NCBI GenBank assembly: GCA_965363355.1 | Contig: CBDTTM010000022.1 | Span: 1 to 21,674, forward strand | Direction: 5' to 3' | Length of the DNA: 21,674 nt | Source of the DNA: CBDTTM01 sp965363355 | GTDB lineage: Bacteria; Bacillota; Negativicutes; Selenomonadales; Selenomonadaceae | Part shown: positions 6,354-14,345 of the stretch, one piece after another | Numbering within the stretch: the stretch's first letter is position 1 | How the letters are laid out: every line of letters starts with the position of its first letter | Made by a program: the position numbers and the translations under genes | Notes under the pieces: generated by a model | What the model was told of the DNA's origin: nothing | Database searches by the model: none | The model's input: the letters and a program-made list of their open reading frames with translations, nothing else

Positions 6354-6399
6354 AAGCGAACTGACGGCAGTGAAGAATTGCTAGCCAGTTCGCTTTTTT
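6354..6399 (+). terminator. Terminator of the pflB-pflA operon
   Basis: AAGCGAACTG (6354-6363) pairs with CAGTTCGCTT (6386-6395), with an inner GGC/GCC pair, followed by a T-run (6394-6399). It separates the pfl operon from the alcohol dehydrogenase gene. Confidence 0.88.
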
Positions 6400-6445
6400 A
6401 TTTGACCTTAGTTGGCAGTATTTTCTAAATTTTTTAATATTATGC

Positions 6446-6474
6446 TTGAAATGTGATTTTTGTTGGTATATACT
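6446..6474 (+). promoter_or_regulatory. Promoter of the iron alcohol dehydrogenase gene
   Basis: TTGAAA (6446-6451) and TATACT (6469-6474), each 5/6 to consensus, are 17 bp apart. The transcript would start near 6481 and carry a leader of about 130 bases. TGTGA occurs four times around here (6452, 6487, 6517, 6539) and could mark regulator contacts, though the spacing is irregular. Confidence 0.65.
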
Positions 6475-6505
6475 AGAATTAAATTATGTGATTTGGTGAA
6501 TTTGT

Positions 6506-6553
6506 GTGGATTGTTCTGTGATGTGGCTTTTGTTAATATGTGAAAACATCCAC
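6506..6553 (+). repeat. Imperfect inverted repeat in the fucO leader
   Basis: GTGGAT (6506-6511) pairs with ATCCAC (6548-6553), with a partly matching inner part (GTT/AAC). It lies between the predicted transcript start and the ribosome site GGAGGG of the dehydrogenase. It may be an RNA hairpin or a pair of operator half-sites; no class is recognised. Confidence 0.3.
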
Positions 6554-6614
6554 GAATAAGATTTATCGAAACATATAGTTTGATTACATAACTGAAAATC
6601 TGGAGGGAATCAGC

Positions 6615-7766
6615 ATGGCAAACAGGATCATTTTAAACGAAACATCTTATTTTGGACCAGGGTCAATCACTTCACTGGTACCAGAACTGCAAGGACGCGG
6701 GTTAAAAAATATCATGGTTGTAACCGACAAGGATTTGATTAAATTCAATGTGGCTACGAAAGTCACTGCCTTGTTCGATAAAGAAAAAGTTTCGTATCAG
6801 ATTTACGATAAAATCAAGGCGAATCCTACGATCACAAACGTGCAAGAGGGTGTTGCTTTCTGCAAAGAGATGGCAGCAGATGCCATTGTCGCCATTGGCG
6901 GCGGCTCGGCGATTGATACGAGCAAAGCGATTGCCATCATCATGACCAATCCCGAATTTGCCGATGTTCGCAGCCTTGAAGGTTGTGCGTTGACTAAGCA
7001 CAAGGCGTTGCCATTAGTTGCTATTTCTACGACTTCCGGTACAGCTGCTGAAGTTACGATCAATTATGTCATTACAGATGAAGAGAAACATCGTAAATTC
7101 GTCTGCGTCGACCCGCATGATATTCCGGTCATTGCCATCGTCGATTCGGAAATGTCGGCGTCGATGCCAGCTAAACTTTGTGCAGCTACTGGTATGGATG
7201 CACTTGTTCATGCGATTGAAGGCTATATAACCAAAGGTGCCTGGGAACTTACGGACATGATGCACATCAAGGCCATTGAAATCATTTCGCGGTCTTTGCG
7301 TTCTTCGGTCAAAGGAGAAGCAAAGGGCAGAGAAGATATGGCTCTTGGTCAGTATATCGCCGGCATGGGCTTTTCCAATGTAGGGCTTGGCATCGTCCAC
7401 GCTATGGCGCATCCGCTCAGTGCGCTATATGATACGCCGCATGGCGTAGCGTGTGCGATTCTCTTGGCTCCGGTGCTCAAGTTCAATGCAGAGGCTACTG
7501 GGGAGCGTTATCGTGAAATTGCCAGAGCCATGGGCGTCGCCGATGTGGATGCGATGGCAGCAGATGCTTTCCGTCAGGCGGCAATCGGCGCGGTTGAACA
7601 GCTTAGCCAGGATGTCGGCATTCCGCAAAAGCTATCTGAACTTGGAGTCAAGGAAGCGGATATCAAGTTCCTTGCCGAATCAGCGGTCGCAGACGCGTGT
7701 GCGCCGGGCAATCCTCGGGATGCTTCGCTTGAAGAAATCATGGCAATCTACAAATCCATTTTGTAA
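6615..7766 (+). CDS. fucO: Iron-containing alcohol dehydrogenase, lactaldehyde reductase type
   Basis: This 383-residue group III alcohol dehydrogenase has the same length as E. coli FucO and shares long near-identical stretches with it (MANRIILNET, TINYVITDEEK, RKFVCVDPHDIP, HIKAIEII). FucO reduces L-lactaldehyde to 1,2-propanediol with NADH and also takes other short aldehydes. The nucleotide motif GGGS is at 95-98. The Fe2+ ligands are D195, H199, H262 and H276. The ATG follows GGAGGG by eight bases. It has its own promoter and terminator. No fucose or rhamnose catabolic genes are in the window, so its role may be general aldehyde reduction or NADH disposal beside PFL. Family assignment is firm; the in vivo substrate is inferred. 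Confidence 0.93.
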   Translation: MANRIILNETSYFGPGSITSLVPELQGRGLKNIMVVTDKDLIKFNVATKVTALFDKEKVSYQIYDKIKANPTITNVQEGVAFCKEMAADAIVAIGGGSAIDTSKAIAIIMTNPEFADVRSLEGCALTKHKALPLVAISTTSGTAAEVTINYVITDEEKHRKFVCVDPHDIPVIAIVDSEMSASMPAKLCAATGMDALVHAIEGYITKGAWELTDMMHIKAIEIISRSLRSSVKGEAKGREDMALGQYIAGMGFSNVGLGIVHAMAHPLSALYDTPHGVACAILLAPVLKFNAEATGERYREIARAMGVADVDAMAADAFRQAAIGAVEQLSQDVGIPQKLSELGVKEADIKFLAESAVADACAPGNPRDASLEEIMAIYKSIL

Positions 7767-7779
7767 AAGAAAAAACACG

Positions 7780-7817
7780 AGGTCAGCACTCTTTGCTTAA
7801 TGGGTGCTGACCTTTTT
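7780..7817 (+). terminator. Terminator of the fucO gene
   Basis: AGGTCAGCAC (7780-7789) and GTGCTGACCT (7804-7813) form a perfect 10-bp stem with a 14-base loop, followed by TTTTT (7813-7817). Confidence 0.92.
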
Positions 7818-7935
7818 AGTTGTATGGCATGAATATTGGAATGATTTTGCAGGGAAAACCTGGAGAAGACAGAATAGTAATACTGATGAGATATTTATGG
7901 ATGGATATCAAATAAACAAAAGGAAAAGGCTTTTT

Positions 7936-8259
7936 ATGAAAATTTTTTTACTTTTTCTCAATGCAGTCATGTTTGTTACGCCCTTTGCCGAACTGTTTGC
8001 TAATCACAGTTATGCTTTAGCAGCAGGTCTCTTTGTCATCGCTTTTTTGTCGGCGGCCGCACTGTTTTTTGCTGACCGATATCGGCAGAATTCGGGAAAA
8101 GAGGCTTATGAAACGAGATTGAAGCTCATTCAATCGATGACGATGGTCTGTGCTTTTATTTCACTGTATTGGCCGGATGATGCCTATTACAATGTCTCGT
8201 TGTTTGCTTGTCTGGTATTTCATTGTGTTTTAAAAAAATATACCAGCCAAAAGAAATAG
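7936..8259 (+). CDS. Small multi-pass membrane protein, unknown function
   Basis: I do not recognise this protein of 107 residues. It is rich in hydrophobic stretches, with likely membrane segments at about 3-20, 27-46, 65-79 and 84-98. A polar, charged loop (about 47-64, DRYRQNSGKEAYETRLK) lies between the second and third. The frame is open from 7804, inside the preceding terminator. I chose the ATG at 7936 because it starts directly with a membrane segment and has AAGG six bases upstream; an ATG at 7897 is an alternative that would add 13 residues. It ends 13 bp before the chemoreceptor-like gene, so the two are probably one transcript. A membrane partner for the soluble signalling protein is possible but unproven. 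Confidence 0.65.
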   Translation: MKIFLLFLNAVMFVTPFAELFANHSYALAAGLFVIAFLSAAALFFADRYRQNSGKEAYETRLKLIQSMTMVCAFISLYWPDDAYYNVSLFACLVFHCVLKKYTSQKK

Positions 8260-8272
8260 TTTGGAGAAAAGG

Positions 8273-9118
8273 ATGTGTGCTTTAATGGGAGACTCTAAGG
8301 TTTTAAACGCATTTACCCAAGTGGTACCGCTTCTGCCGGATTTATTGATGCATAAAGTGGGAATGGTGGTAGCGGATAGAGAGCAGTGGATTGCCGCTAA
8401 TTCAATACCAGAAATTGCCCATCAGGTCGTCGTTGGTGAAAAAATCAAGCCTGGAGCAGCTGTGTCGATTGCAATGCGTGAAAAACGTCGTGTAGTTGTT
8501 CAAGTAGATAAAAATGTATATGGAATTTCGTATGTGGCTGTCAGCATGCCGCTGATGGAAAATGGCGAAATAGTCGGTGCGGTAGCAATACATGAATCAC
8601 TGGAAGAACAAGAAGTTCTCCAGAGTACCGCGGTGAATTTATCGGGATCGGTCAAAGAGTTGACAGCAGCGATGGAATCGATTGCCGCCAAAGCAGAAGA
8701 GCTCGCGACGCGAGGCAGCAATTTGCAGGCCGCAGCGGATGATGCCAATAAGCAGGTAGCTCAAACCGATACGGTCATTCACTTCATTAAGTCGGTTGCC
8801 GCGCAGACGAATATGCTCGGGCTCAATGCGGCAATTGAGGCAGCCAGAGTCGGCGAACAAGGACGCGGTTTCAGCGTCGTTGCCGAAGAAGTCCGAAAAC
8901 TTGCAGAAAATAGTGCTGAATCAGCAGAAAAGATAACGCAAACATTGACGCAGATCCGTGATTCGATTGCCCAGATCAACAGCGAAATCATCAAGATATC
9001 TGAGGTCAATGTTGAACAGGCCGGCATTATTAAAGAAATTTCCGAACATAGCCGAGACCTGAATGTCATCTCAAAAAATGTTGAACATATGGTGGAAAAG
9101 CTTGGACAGGAAAAGTAA
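8273..9118 (+). CDS. Soluble methyl-accepting chemotaxis-like signalling protein
   Basis: This 281-residue protein carries the signalling half of a chemoreceptor but no membrane segment. Residues 1-110 form a compact alpha/beta sensor-like domain of a type I cannot name, resembling GAF/PAS-type folds. Residues 115-280 form a short coiled-coil MCP domain. Its hairpin tip, about residues 174-212, reads AAQTNMLGLNAAIEAAR...GRGFSVVAEEVRKLAE, the site that contacts CheA/CheW in this family. The coiled coil is short, so adaptation helices are reduced. The ATG at 8273 follows GGAG by six bases; a TTG at 8261 overlaps that ribosome site and is unlikely. It follows a small membrane protein and ends at a terminator. 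Cytoplasmic sensing is inferred. Confidence 0.88.
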   Translation: MCALMGDSKVLNAFTQVVPLLPDLLMHKVGMVVADREQWIAANSIPEIAHQVVVGEKIKPGAAVSIAMREKRRVVVQVDKNVYGISYVAVSMPLMENGEIVGAVAIHESLEEQEVLQSTAVNLSGSVKELTAAMESIAAKAEELATRGSNLQAAADDANKQVAQTDTVIHFIKSVAAQTNMLGLNAAIEAARVGEQGRGFSVVAEEVRKLAENSAESAEKITQTLTQIRDSIAQINSEIIKISEVNVEQAGIIKEISEHSRDLNVISKNVEHMVEKLGQEK

Positions 9119-9165
9119 TACATAGGTATACTCCCTAGACTGGCAGCGTGTTGTATTTTGATTTT

Positions 9166-9189
9166 AAAGAGCCTGAAAAGGCTCTTTTT
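9166..9189 (+). terminator. Terminator after the chemoreceptor-like gene
   Basis: AAAGAGCC (9166-9173) and GGCTCTTT (9180-9187) form an 8-bp stem with a six-base loop TGAAAA, followed by a T-run (9185-9189). Confidence 0.9.
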
Positions 9190-9258
9190 CACTTGGCTGA
9201 AGATTTATTAGGAGAAGACGTAAAGGAAGCGCATTCATATTGTAGATGAAGGGATGAT

Positions 9259-10281
9259 ATGTTAATGAAAAGGCGTACATTCATTTTTCGCAGTTTGGCA
9301 AGCTTGGCTTTGTTGCTGGGCCTTGAGCAATATGTTCAATATAAGGGATGGTTCTTGTCTGGCGGCTATGGCGCAATGAAAGACAGGAAAGTGAATCGTG
9401 AGTATTATCGTATCCTTGTTCTAGGCGATCCACATCTGCCAGTTCGGGAACGAGAGACAAAAGATATTGCGATGAGGCAAAGGATTATTCAGGCAAAAGA
9501 AGAAGTAATAAAAGATATAAATGACTGGCAAGACGTTTGGAAAGTTGCTGTTGTGGGTGATATCGCCGCGCAGTTTGGAACTAAAGCGGAATACAGCGCT
9601 GCAAAAGCCTATTTGGCAAAAATAGAGAAACCGCTGGCGATTGTCACGGGGAATCATGATTATATGTACGCGGATGGATTTTCGCCTTCAGGCCATTTCA
9701 TCAAAGCGGATCGAGATTTGCGAGCGAAAAAACTGCAACAGTTTAAAGCGGAGTTTTCGTTGTCGTCGCTTTATTACAGCTATGAGGCAGGACCATATCA
9801 TTTGATCTTTTTGTCGCCGGATTCTCTCGATACACCGCATTTGACACAAATGAGCGCAGAACAACTCGCCTGGCTTGAACAGGATTTGCATGAACATCGG
9901 GCAGAACCTACGGTGATTTTTTTTCATGCACCGCTGGAAGGTACGCTGCGGTCTTATAATAAAATGGTCAATCAGCCAGATTTTATTGCCCAGCCGGCAG
10001 GGCCCTTGGATTCTTTGCTTCGAGTGAATCAGCAAATCAAGTTGTGGGTTTCCGGGCATACGCATACTCCGGCAACGAATCCGAGTTATGCGGACCGAAG
10101 CATAAATACCTATAAAGATACTGGAATCCTGGTAATACACAATGCCGATATGGACAGAGTGAAGATTTGGACGAACTCCATCTATCTTTATTCGGATAAG
10201 ATTGTTGTACGGACATTCAATCATGCAGATAAATGCTGGGACGATTCTTTGCAGCGGAGCCTTTTGCTTGCTGATGTTTAG
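9259..10281 (+). CDS. Exported calcineurin-like metallophosphoesterase
   Basis: This 340-residue protein has the complete two-metal phosphoesterase motif set: D57-x-H59 (GDPHL), D101 (VVGDIAA), N132-H133 (GNHD), H223 (FFHAP) and H267-x-H269 (SGHTHT). Residues 1-25 form an export signal with twin arginines and a hydrophobic core (KRRTFIFRSLASLALLLG). That resembles a Tat signal, though it could instead be Sec-type or an anchor. The enzyme should therefore act outside the cytoplasm on a phosphoester that cannot be named from sequence. The ATG at 9259 follows AAGGGA by four bases; the ATG at 9265 would give a better ten-base spacing and lose only two residues. The gene stands alone after a terminator, and no clear terminator follows it. 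Confidence 0.88.
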   Translation: MLMKRRTFIFRSLASLALLLGLEQYVQYKGWFLSGGYGAMKDRKVNREYYRILVLGDPHLPVRERETKDIAMRQRIIQAKEEVIKDINDWQDVWKVAVVGDIAAQFGTKAEYSAAKAYLAKIEKPLAIVTGNHDYMYADGFSPSGHFIKADRDLRAKKLQQFKAEFSLSSLYYSYEAGPYHLIFLSPDSLDTPHLTQMSAEQLAWLEQDLHEHRAEPTVIFFHAPLEGTLRSYNKMVNQPDFIAQPAGPLDSLLRVNQQIKLWVSGHTHTPATNPSYADRSINTYKDTGILVIHNADMDRVKIWTNSIYLYSDKIVVRTFNHADKCWDDSLQRSLLLADV

Positions 10282-10334
10282 TTCAGGTGAAGCTTGTGTG
10301 GCCTAGGGGTGACGCATTTGACCGGGGATAAAGC

Positions 10335-10363
10335 TTGCAATTGGGCAAGGTATCATCTAAAAT
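10335..10363 (+). promoter_or_regulatory. Promoter of ychF
   Basis: TTGCAA (10335-10340) and TAAAAT (10358-10363) are 17 bp apart, each one or two bases off consensus. Transcription should start near 10370, about 50 bases before the TTG start codon of ychF. Confidence 0.7.
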
Positions 10364-10421
10364 AATCTATGTATGTTTAAATTTCGTATAACGCTATTAA
10401 ATAAGGATAGGTGGAATAGAA

Positions 10422-11528
10422 TTGAGTAATTTTGAAGTAGGAATCGTTGGCTTGCCAAACGTCGGCAAGAGCACATTGTTTAATGCAATCACCAAGGCTG
10501 GAGCAGAGGCGGCAAACTATCCGTTCTGCACAATTGAGCCGAATGTTGGCGTTGTCGATGTCCCGGATGCGAGACTTCAGGTTTTGGCAGATATCTATAA
10601 ATCAAAGAAAATATTGCCGGCATCCGTTCGCTTTGTCGATATTGCCGGTTTGGTAAAGGGCGCAGCGCAGGGCGAAGGTCTTGGCAATAAATTTCTGTCA
10701 CATATTCGTCAGGTCGATGCTGTCGCCAATGTCGTACGCTGCTTTGTCGATGCGAATATCACGCATGTGGAAGGTTCAATCGATCCTTTGCGCGATATTG
10801 AAATCATCAATACAGAGCTTTGCCTTGCTGACTTGGAAACACTTGATAAACGGTTGGAACGTTTGGTCAAATTGTCTAAAAGCGGCAATAAAGAAGCCCG
10901 GGCTGAAGAAGCCTTGCTTGTCCGGATCAAAGAAGTCCTTGAACAGGCGCAGCCAGCTCGCCGCGTTGAAATGACACCGGAAGAGCGCGAAATCATCCGC
11001 GATCTCAATTTGTTGACGCTTAAACCAGCTTTGTTCATTGCCAACGTAGCTGAAGATGAAGTTGCAACTGCGGATGCAGAGAATGAATACGTTCAGCGCG
11101 TAAAGGCTTATGCCAAAGATGAAGGCGCTGAAGTCGTCGTTATTTCAGCGAAAGTCGAAGCAGAAATCGCTGAGCTCGATGGGGACGATGCAACGATGTT
11201 TCTTGAAGAACTTGGACTGGAAGAATCCGGTTTGGACAAACTTATCAAAGCGGCTTTCAAACTTTTAGGCTTGTTGACGTTCTTGACGGCTGGGCCGGAA
11301 GAATGCCGTGCTTGGACGATTACGGAAGGCACAAAAGCGCCGCAGGCAGCTGGCAAGATCCATTCGGATATCGAACGTGGTTTCATCCGGGCGGAAATTG
11401 TGTCCTATGATGACTTGGTCGCTGCTGGCAGTACGGTTGCCGCTAGGGAAAAAGGACAGGTTCGCCTCGAAGGAAAAGAATATGTAATGCATGACGGTGA
11501 TGTGACGTATTTCCGTTTTAATGTATAA
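10422..11528 (+). CDS. ychF: Redox-responsive ribosome-binding ATPase YchF (Obg family)
   Basis: This 368-residue P-loop protein matches YchF (E. coli 363), an Obg-family member that prefers ATP and binds the ribosome. It shows G1 GLPNVGKST (residues 10-18), the family signature NYPFCTIEPN, G3 DIAGLVKGA, an ANVAED segment in place of the usual G4 NKxD, a helical coiled-coil domain in the middle, and a C-terminal TGS domain (ITEGTKAPQAAGKIHSDIE). The start is TTG, supported by AGGTGG seven bases upstream and by the exact family N-terminus. It has its own promoter and terminator and is a housekeeping gene. The related symbol engD is sometimes used. Confidence 0.97.
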   Translation: MSNFEVGIVGLPNVGKSTLFNAITKAGAEAANYPFCTIEPNVGVVDVPDARLQVLADIYKSKKILPASVRFVDIAGLVKGAAQGEGLGNKFLSHIRQVDAVANVVRCFVDANITHVEGSIDPLRDIEIINTELCLADLETLDKRLERLVKLSKSGNKEARAEEALLVRIKEVLEQAQPARRVEMTPEEREIIRDLNLLTLKPALFIANVAEDEVATADAENEYVQRVKAYAKDEGAEVVVISAKVEAEIAELDGDDATMFLEELGLEESGLDKLIKAAFKLLGLLTFLTAGPEECRAWTITEGTKAPQAAGKIHSDIERGFIRAEIVSYDDLVAAGSTVAAREKGQVRLEGKEYVMHDGDVTYFRFNV

Positions 11529-11543
11529 AGAAGTATAAAAACG

Positions 11544-11591
11544 GACCATCTGATCGTTTGCAGGCATTGCGGCGAAAGGGTGGTCTTTTTT
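11544..11591 (+). terminator. Terminator of ychF
   Basis: GACCATC (11544-11550) pairs with GGTGGTC (11579-11585), with one G-U, followed by TTTTTT (11586-11591). The loop is long (28 bases), so the stem is only moderately strong. Confidence 0.75.
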
Positions 11592-11677
11592 GTATAAGCA
11601 AGGTTTTGTAAAGTTTTTCGTCTGCTTTACCAATGCTTGTTGTATAATGAGATTATATGGGGAAGGGGACATAACCT

Positions 11678-13036
11678 ATGACGCAGAGTCGCTGGATTTT
11701 ATTGTCAGTGCTGTTGATTTCATTTTTGGGCCCGTTTATGGGAAGTTCGATCAATATGGCAATTCCAGCGATGGCACTTGAGTTTTCACTGCCGGCGGAG
11801 CAGCTTAGCTGGGTGGTCACCGTCTATCTCGTCGGCTCGGCTTCTGTGCTGCTTCCTTTTGGCAAATTAGCCGATATTGTCGGGCGCAAGCGCATGTTTC
11901 GCCTTGGATTATGGGCGGTTTTGGCGACGACAGTCGGTAGTGGTTTTGCGGCGAATGTGAATCTGCTTATTTTTTGGCGTCTGCTGCAGGGGATTTCGTT
12001 GTCGATGATTTTCAGCACCTCGATGGCAATGCTGGTATCTTCGCATAAACCTTCGGAACGAGGCCGGGTTATTGGGCTTTCTGCAGCCGCAACCTATATT
12101 GGCCTTTCCACAGGTCCGGTGCTGGGGGGGCTTATCACCGAACATCTGGGGTGGCGGCCGATTTTTTTCCTCACGGCAGTCGGGCTCTTTCTGAGCATCA
12201 TCGCGGTGAACAAGGTTGAAGATGAGTGGTATGGAGAAAAAGAAGAAAAGCTCGACCTTTTAGGCAGCTTTCTTTATTTTGCCGGCAGCGTCATGACGTT
12301 GTATGGTTTATCCGCTAGTGCAGACCATGCCGGTGCAAAATACATTTTGGCGGCAGGTGTAGTTTCCTTTATTTTGTTTCTTGGGCAGCAAAGATTCGTT
12401 AAACATCCCTTGGTTGATTGGCAGCTCTTTCGCAGCGGTATTTTTGCCTTATCGAATCTGGCGGCGATGATCCATTATAGCTCCACCTTTGCCTTGGGAT
12501 TTTTACTTTCCCTTTATTTGCAATTGATTCGGGGTTTTGATGCATCTTCTGCGGGGCTGTTTTTGCTTCTCCAGCCGGCGATGATGGCACTCTTTTCGCC
12601 CTTGGCGGGGACTCTTTCCGACAAAGTACAGCCTCGTTTGGTTGCGAGCCTCGGAATGGGGATGACAGCTGTAGGATTGTTTTTGTGCTCTTTTTTGCAG
12701 GCGGATACCTCTTTGGGGTTCTTGGCGGGGACGCTGCTCTTCATCGGCGTTGGCTTTGCGTTTTTTTCTTCACCCAATAGCAATGCAATTATGGGTGCGG
12801 TAGAGCCCAAGCATTATGGCGTTGCGGCAGCTGTTCTATCGGTAATGCGCATCGTCGGGCAAGCACTCAGTATGGCGGTCGTGACAGTTCTGCTCACGGT
12901 TTATGCCGCAGATGTATTGTCACCTTTTTATTTACCCTCTTTAATAGAGGCATTTCATAAGATATTCATCGTACTTGCGTCTGGATGCACTTTAGGTGTT
13001 TTCATATCGCTGGGCCGAGGCAAAAGAAAAGCTTGA
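11678..13036 (+). CDS. MFS drug/metabolite exporter, DHA2 (EmrB/QacA)-like
   Basis: This 452-residue major facilitator has about 12-14 membrane segments. It resembles the proton-coupled DHA2 exporters by NMAIPAMALEF in helix 1, LSWVVTVYLVGSASVLLPFG leading into loop motif A GKLADIVGRKR (residues 62-72), and antiporter motif C near GPVLGGLI. It is somewhat shorter than typical 14-helix members. Substrate cannot be read from sequence. The ATG at 11678 lies nine bases after a G-rich ribosome site. A TATAAT at 11643-11648 may be the -10 box, but no good -35 is seen. The AraC gene follows 25 bp downstream, probably on the same transcript, and may respond to the transported compound. Confidence 0.88.
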   Translation: MTQSRWILLSVLLISFLGPFMGSSINMAIPAMALEFSLPAEQLSWVVTVYLVGSASVLLPFGKLADIVGRKRMFRLGLWAVLATTVGSGFAANVNLLIFWRLLQGISLSMIFSTSMAMLVSSHKPSERGRVIGLSAAATYIGLSTGPVLGGLITEHLGWRPIFFLTAVGLFLSIIAVNKVEDEWYGEKEEKLDLLGSFLYFAGSVMTLYGLSASADHAGAKYILAAGVVSFILFLGQQRFVKHPLVDWQLFRSGIFALSNLAAMIHYSSTFALGFLLSLYLQLIRGFDASSAGLFLLLQPAMMALFSPLAGTLSDKVQPRLVASLGMGMTAVGLFLCSFLQADTSLGFLAGTLLFIGVGFAFFSSPNSNAIMGAVEPKHYGVAAAVLSVMRIVGQALSMAVVTVLLTVYAADVLSPFYLPSLIEAFHKIFIVLASGCTLGVFISLGRGKRKA

Positions 13037-13061
13037 AATCAGGCAGCGGAGGTAACTGATT

Positions 13062-13850
13062 ATGACAAAATTACAGTTTTACCGTGACCCCAATTTGGAT
13101 TTTTATGAAATAAAAAATGGTGTGGAGGGGATTCCAGCAGAAAAACCGCATTGCCATGCGGGGGCGGCTGTTGGGATGATTGAACGAGGCAAAAGCATGG
13201 TGCGTTGTCAACAGCAAGAGTTTCTCGTCGAGGCCGATCATATCGTTGTTTTCCCAGCAGAAGTCATGCATAAGTGCAGCCCGCAAGATATCGAGCAGTG
13301 GAAATTCAAAATGCTTTATGTCGAAAATAACTGGCTAGAGAGCGTTTTTGGTGAAGAGCTCACAATTAAGGTCGCGGTCAAACGGTTATCTCCCATGGGG
13401 ATGAAATCGATTCATGAAGCGTTTGTCTTTCTTGAGACGGACTCCGATCCGCTGGAAAAAGAAACAGCCTTGATTTTGCTGCTGAGCCAAGTCTTTGCCA
13501 TGACCGATATTGCGGTCTACGAAAAGGAACCAGTCGAAAATGAAGCGGCAGAAACCCTTAAAGCCTATCTTGAAGACCACTACTGGGAAAATATCAGCCT
13601 TGAACAAATGGCGCAAATTGTAAACTTGACGAAGTACCATTTGATTCGTATCTTTCAACGCAGTTATGATATGCCACCGCATGCCTATATGACGCAACTG
13701 CGGCTCAGTCAGGCGAAAGAGATGCTCAAAGATGGCATGGACATCAGTACCGTTGCGATATCTTTGGGCTTTTATGACCAAAGCCATTTTTCGCATGTGT
13801 TCAAAGAATATGTCGGTGTAACGCCTCTGGCTTATCAAAAGGCAGATTGA
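13062..13850 (+). CDS. AraC-family transcriptional regulator with cupin sensor
   Basis: This 262-residue regulator has a two-part design. The N-terminal cupin-like sensor (about residues 20-95) contains PHCHAGAAVGMIERG and HIVVFPAEVMHKCSP. The C-terminal DNA-binding domain (about 163-260) holds two helix-turn-helix units: ISLEQMAQIVNLTKYHLIRIF around 178-200 and ISTVAISLGFYDQSHFSHVFK around 228-248, with the usual 'GVTPLAYQ' ending. Members bind direct repeats and usually activate adjacent genes in response to a small ligand. The ATG follows GGAGG by nine bases. It lies between the MFS gene and the DUF2000 gene; control of one or both is an inference from position. DUF2000 has its own promoter 30 bp downstream. 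Confidence 0.93.
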   Translation: MTKLQFYRDPNLDFYEIKNGVEGIPAEKPHCHAGAAVGMIERGKSMVRCQQQEFLVEADHIVVFPAEVMHKCSPQDIEQWKFKMLYVENNWLESVFGEELTIKVAVKRLSPMGMKSIHEAFVFLETDSDPLEKETALILLLSQVFAMTDIAVYEKEPVENEAAETLKAYLEDHYWENISLEQMAQIVNLTKYHLIRIFQRSYDMPPHAYMTQLRLSQAKEMLKDGMDISTVAISLGFYDQSHFSHVFKEYVGVTPLAYQKAD

Positions 13851-13880
13851 GCAATTTTTTACAAGAGTCCAGCCGCTGGT

Positions 13881-13899
13881 TTTGCTATACTATAGCAAA
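13881..13899 (+). promoter_or_regulatory. Extended -10 promoter inside a perfect palindrome
   Basis: TTTGCTATACTATAGCAAA is a perfect 9-1-9 palindrome. It contains an extended -10 box, TGC-TATACT (13883-13891); no good -35 is present at normal spacing. The start would fall near 13898, 24 bases before the DUF2000 ATG. A dimeric repressor binding the dyad would cover the -10 directly. Confidence 0.6.
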
Positions 13900-13921
13900 T
13901 GCCAGGAAAGAAGGTTTGAAA

Positions 13922-14341
13922 ATGGACACAAGTAAAAAATGTATCGCGGTCATCGATAAAAAATTGCCGCTTGGCCTGATTGCCAATACGGCGGCAATCC
14001 TTGGCTGCACGCTGGGGAAAACTGTGCCGGAAATTATCGGCGAAGACATCAAAGATCGCGAGGGAATGAACCAACGCGGGATCATCAATATTCCTCTGCC
14101 GATCTTGACCGCGGAGAAAGATCGGATTCGGGAGCTTTACCAGATCGTTCAGGATGAATATACAGATGAAATCGAAATGATCAGTTTCAATAAAGTTGCG
14201 CAGGGTTGTAAGGACTATGAAGACTATAAGGAAAAAATGGCAGCTCTTGATGGCGAAAAGCTTGATTATCTTGGAATTTGCCTTTATGGCGAGAAAAAAT
14301 CGATCAATCATCTTACCGGGAATTTGCCGACCTTGAAATGA
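13922..14341 (+). CDS. DUF2000 family protein
   Basis: This 139-residue cytoplasmic protein matches DUF2000, an uncharacterised family with a fold related to peptidyl-tRNA hydrolase type 2. Typical features are KCIAVIDKKLPLGLIANTAAILG at the N-terminus, GxxxPEIIGEDIKDREG after the first helix, and INIPLPIL before the central strand. No function is established for the family. I chose the ATG at 13922 because AAGAAGG lies seven bases upstream and the homologous region begins there. The frame stays open upstream to 13847, but that part overlaps the end of the AraC gene and has no ribosome site. The gene has its own palindromic promoter and a strong terminator. Confidence 0.88.
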   Translation: MDTSKKCIAVIDKKLPLGLIANTAAILGCTLGKTVPEIIGEDIKDREGMNQRGIINIPLPILTAEKDRIRELYQIVQDEYTDEIEMISFNKVAQGCKDYEDYKEKMAALDGEKLDYLGICLYGEKKSINHLTGNLPTLK

Positions 14342-14345
14342 AAAA

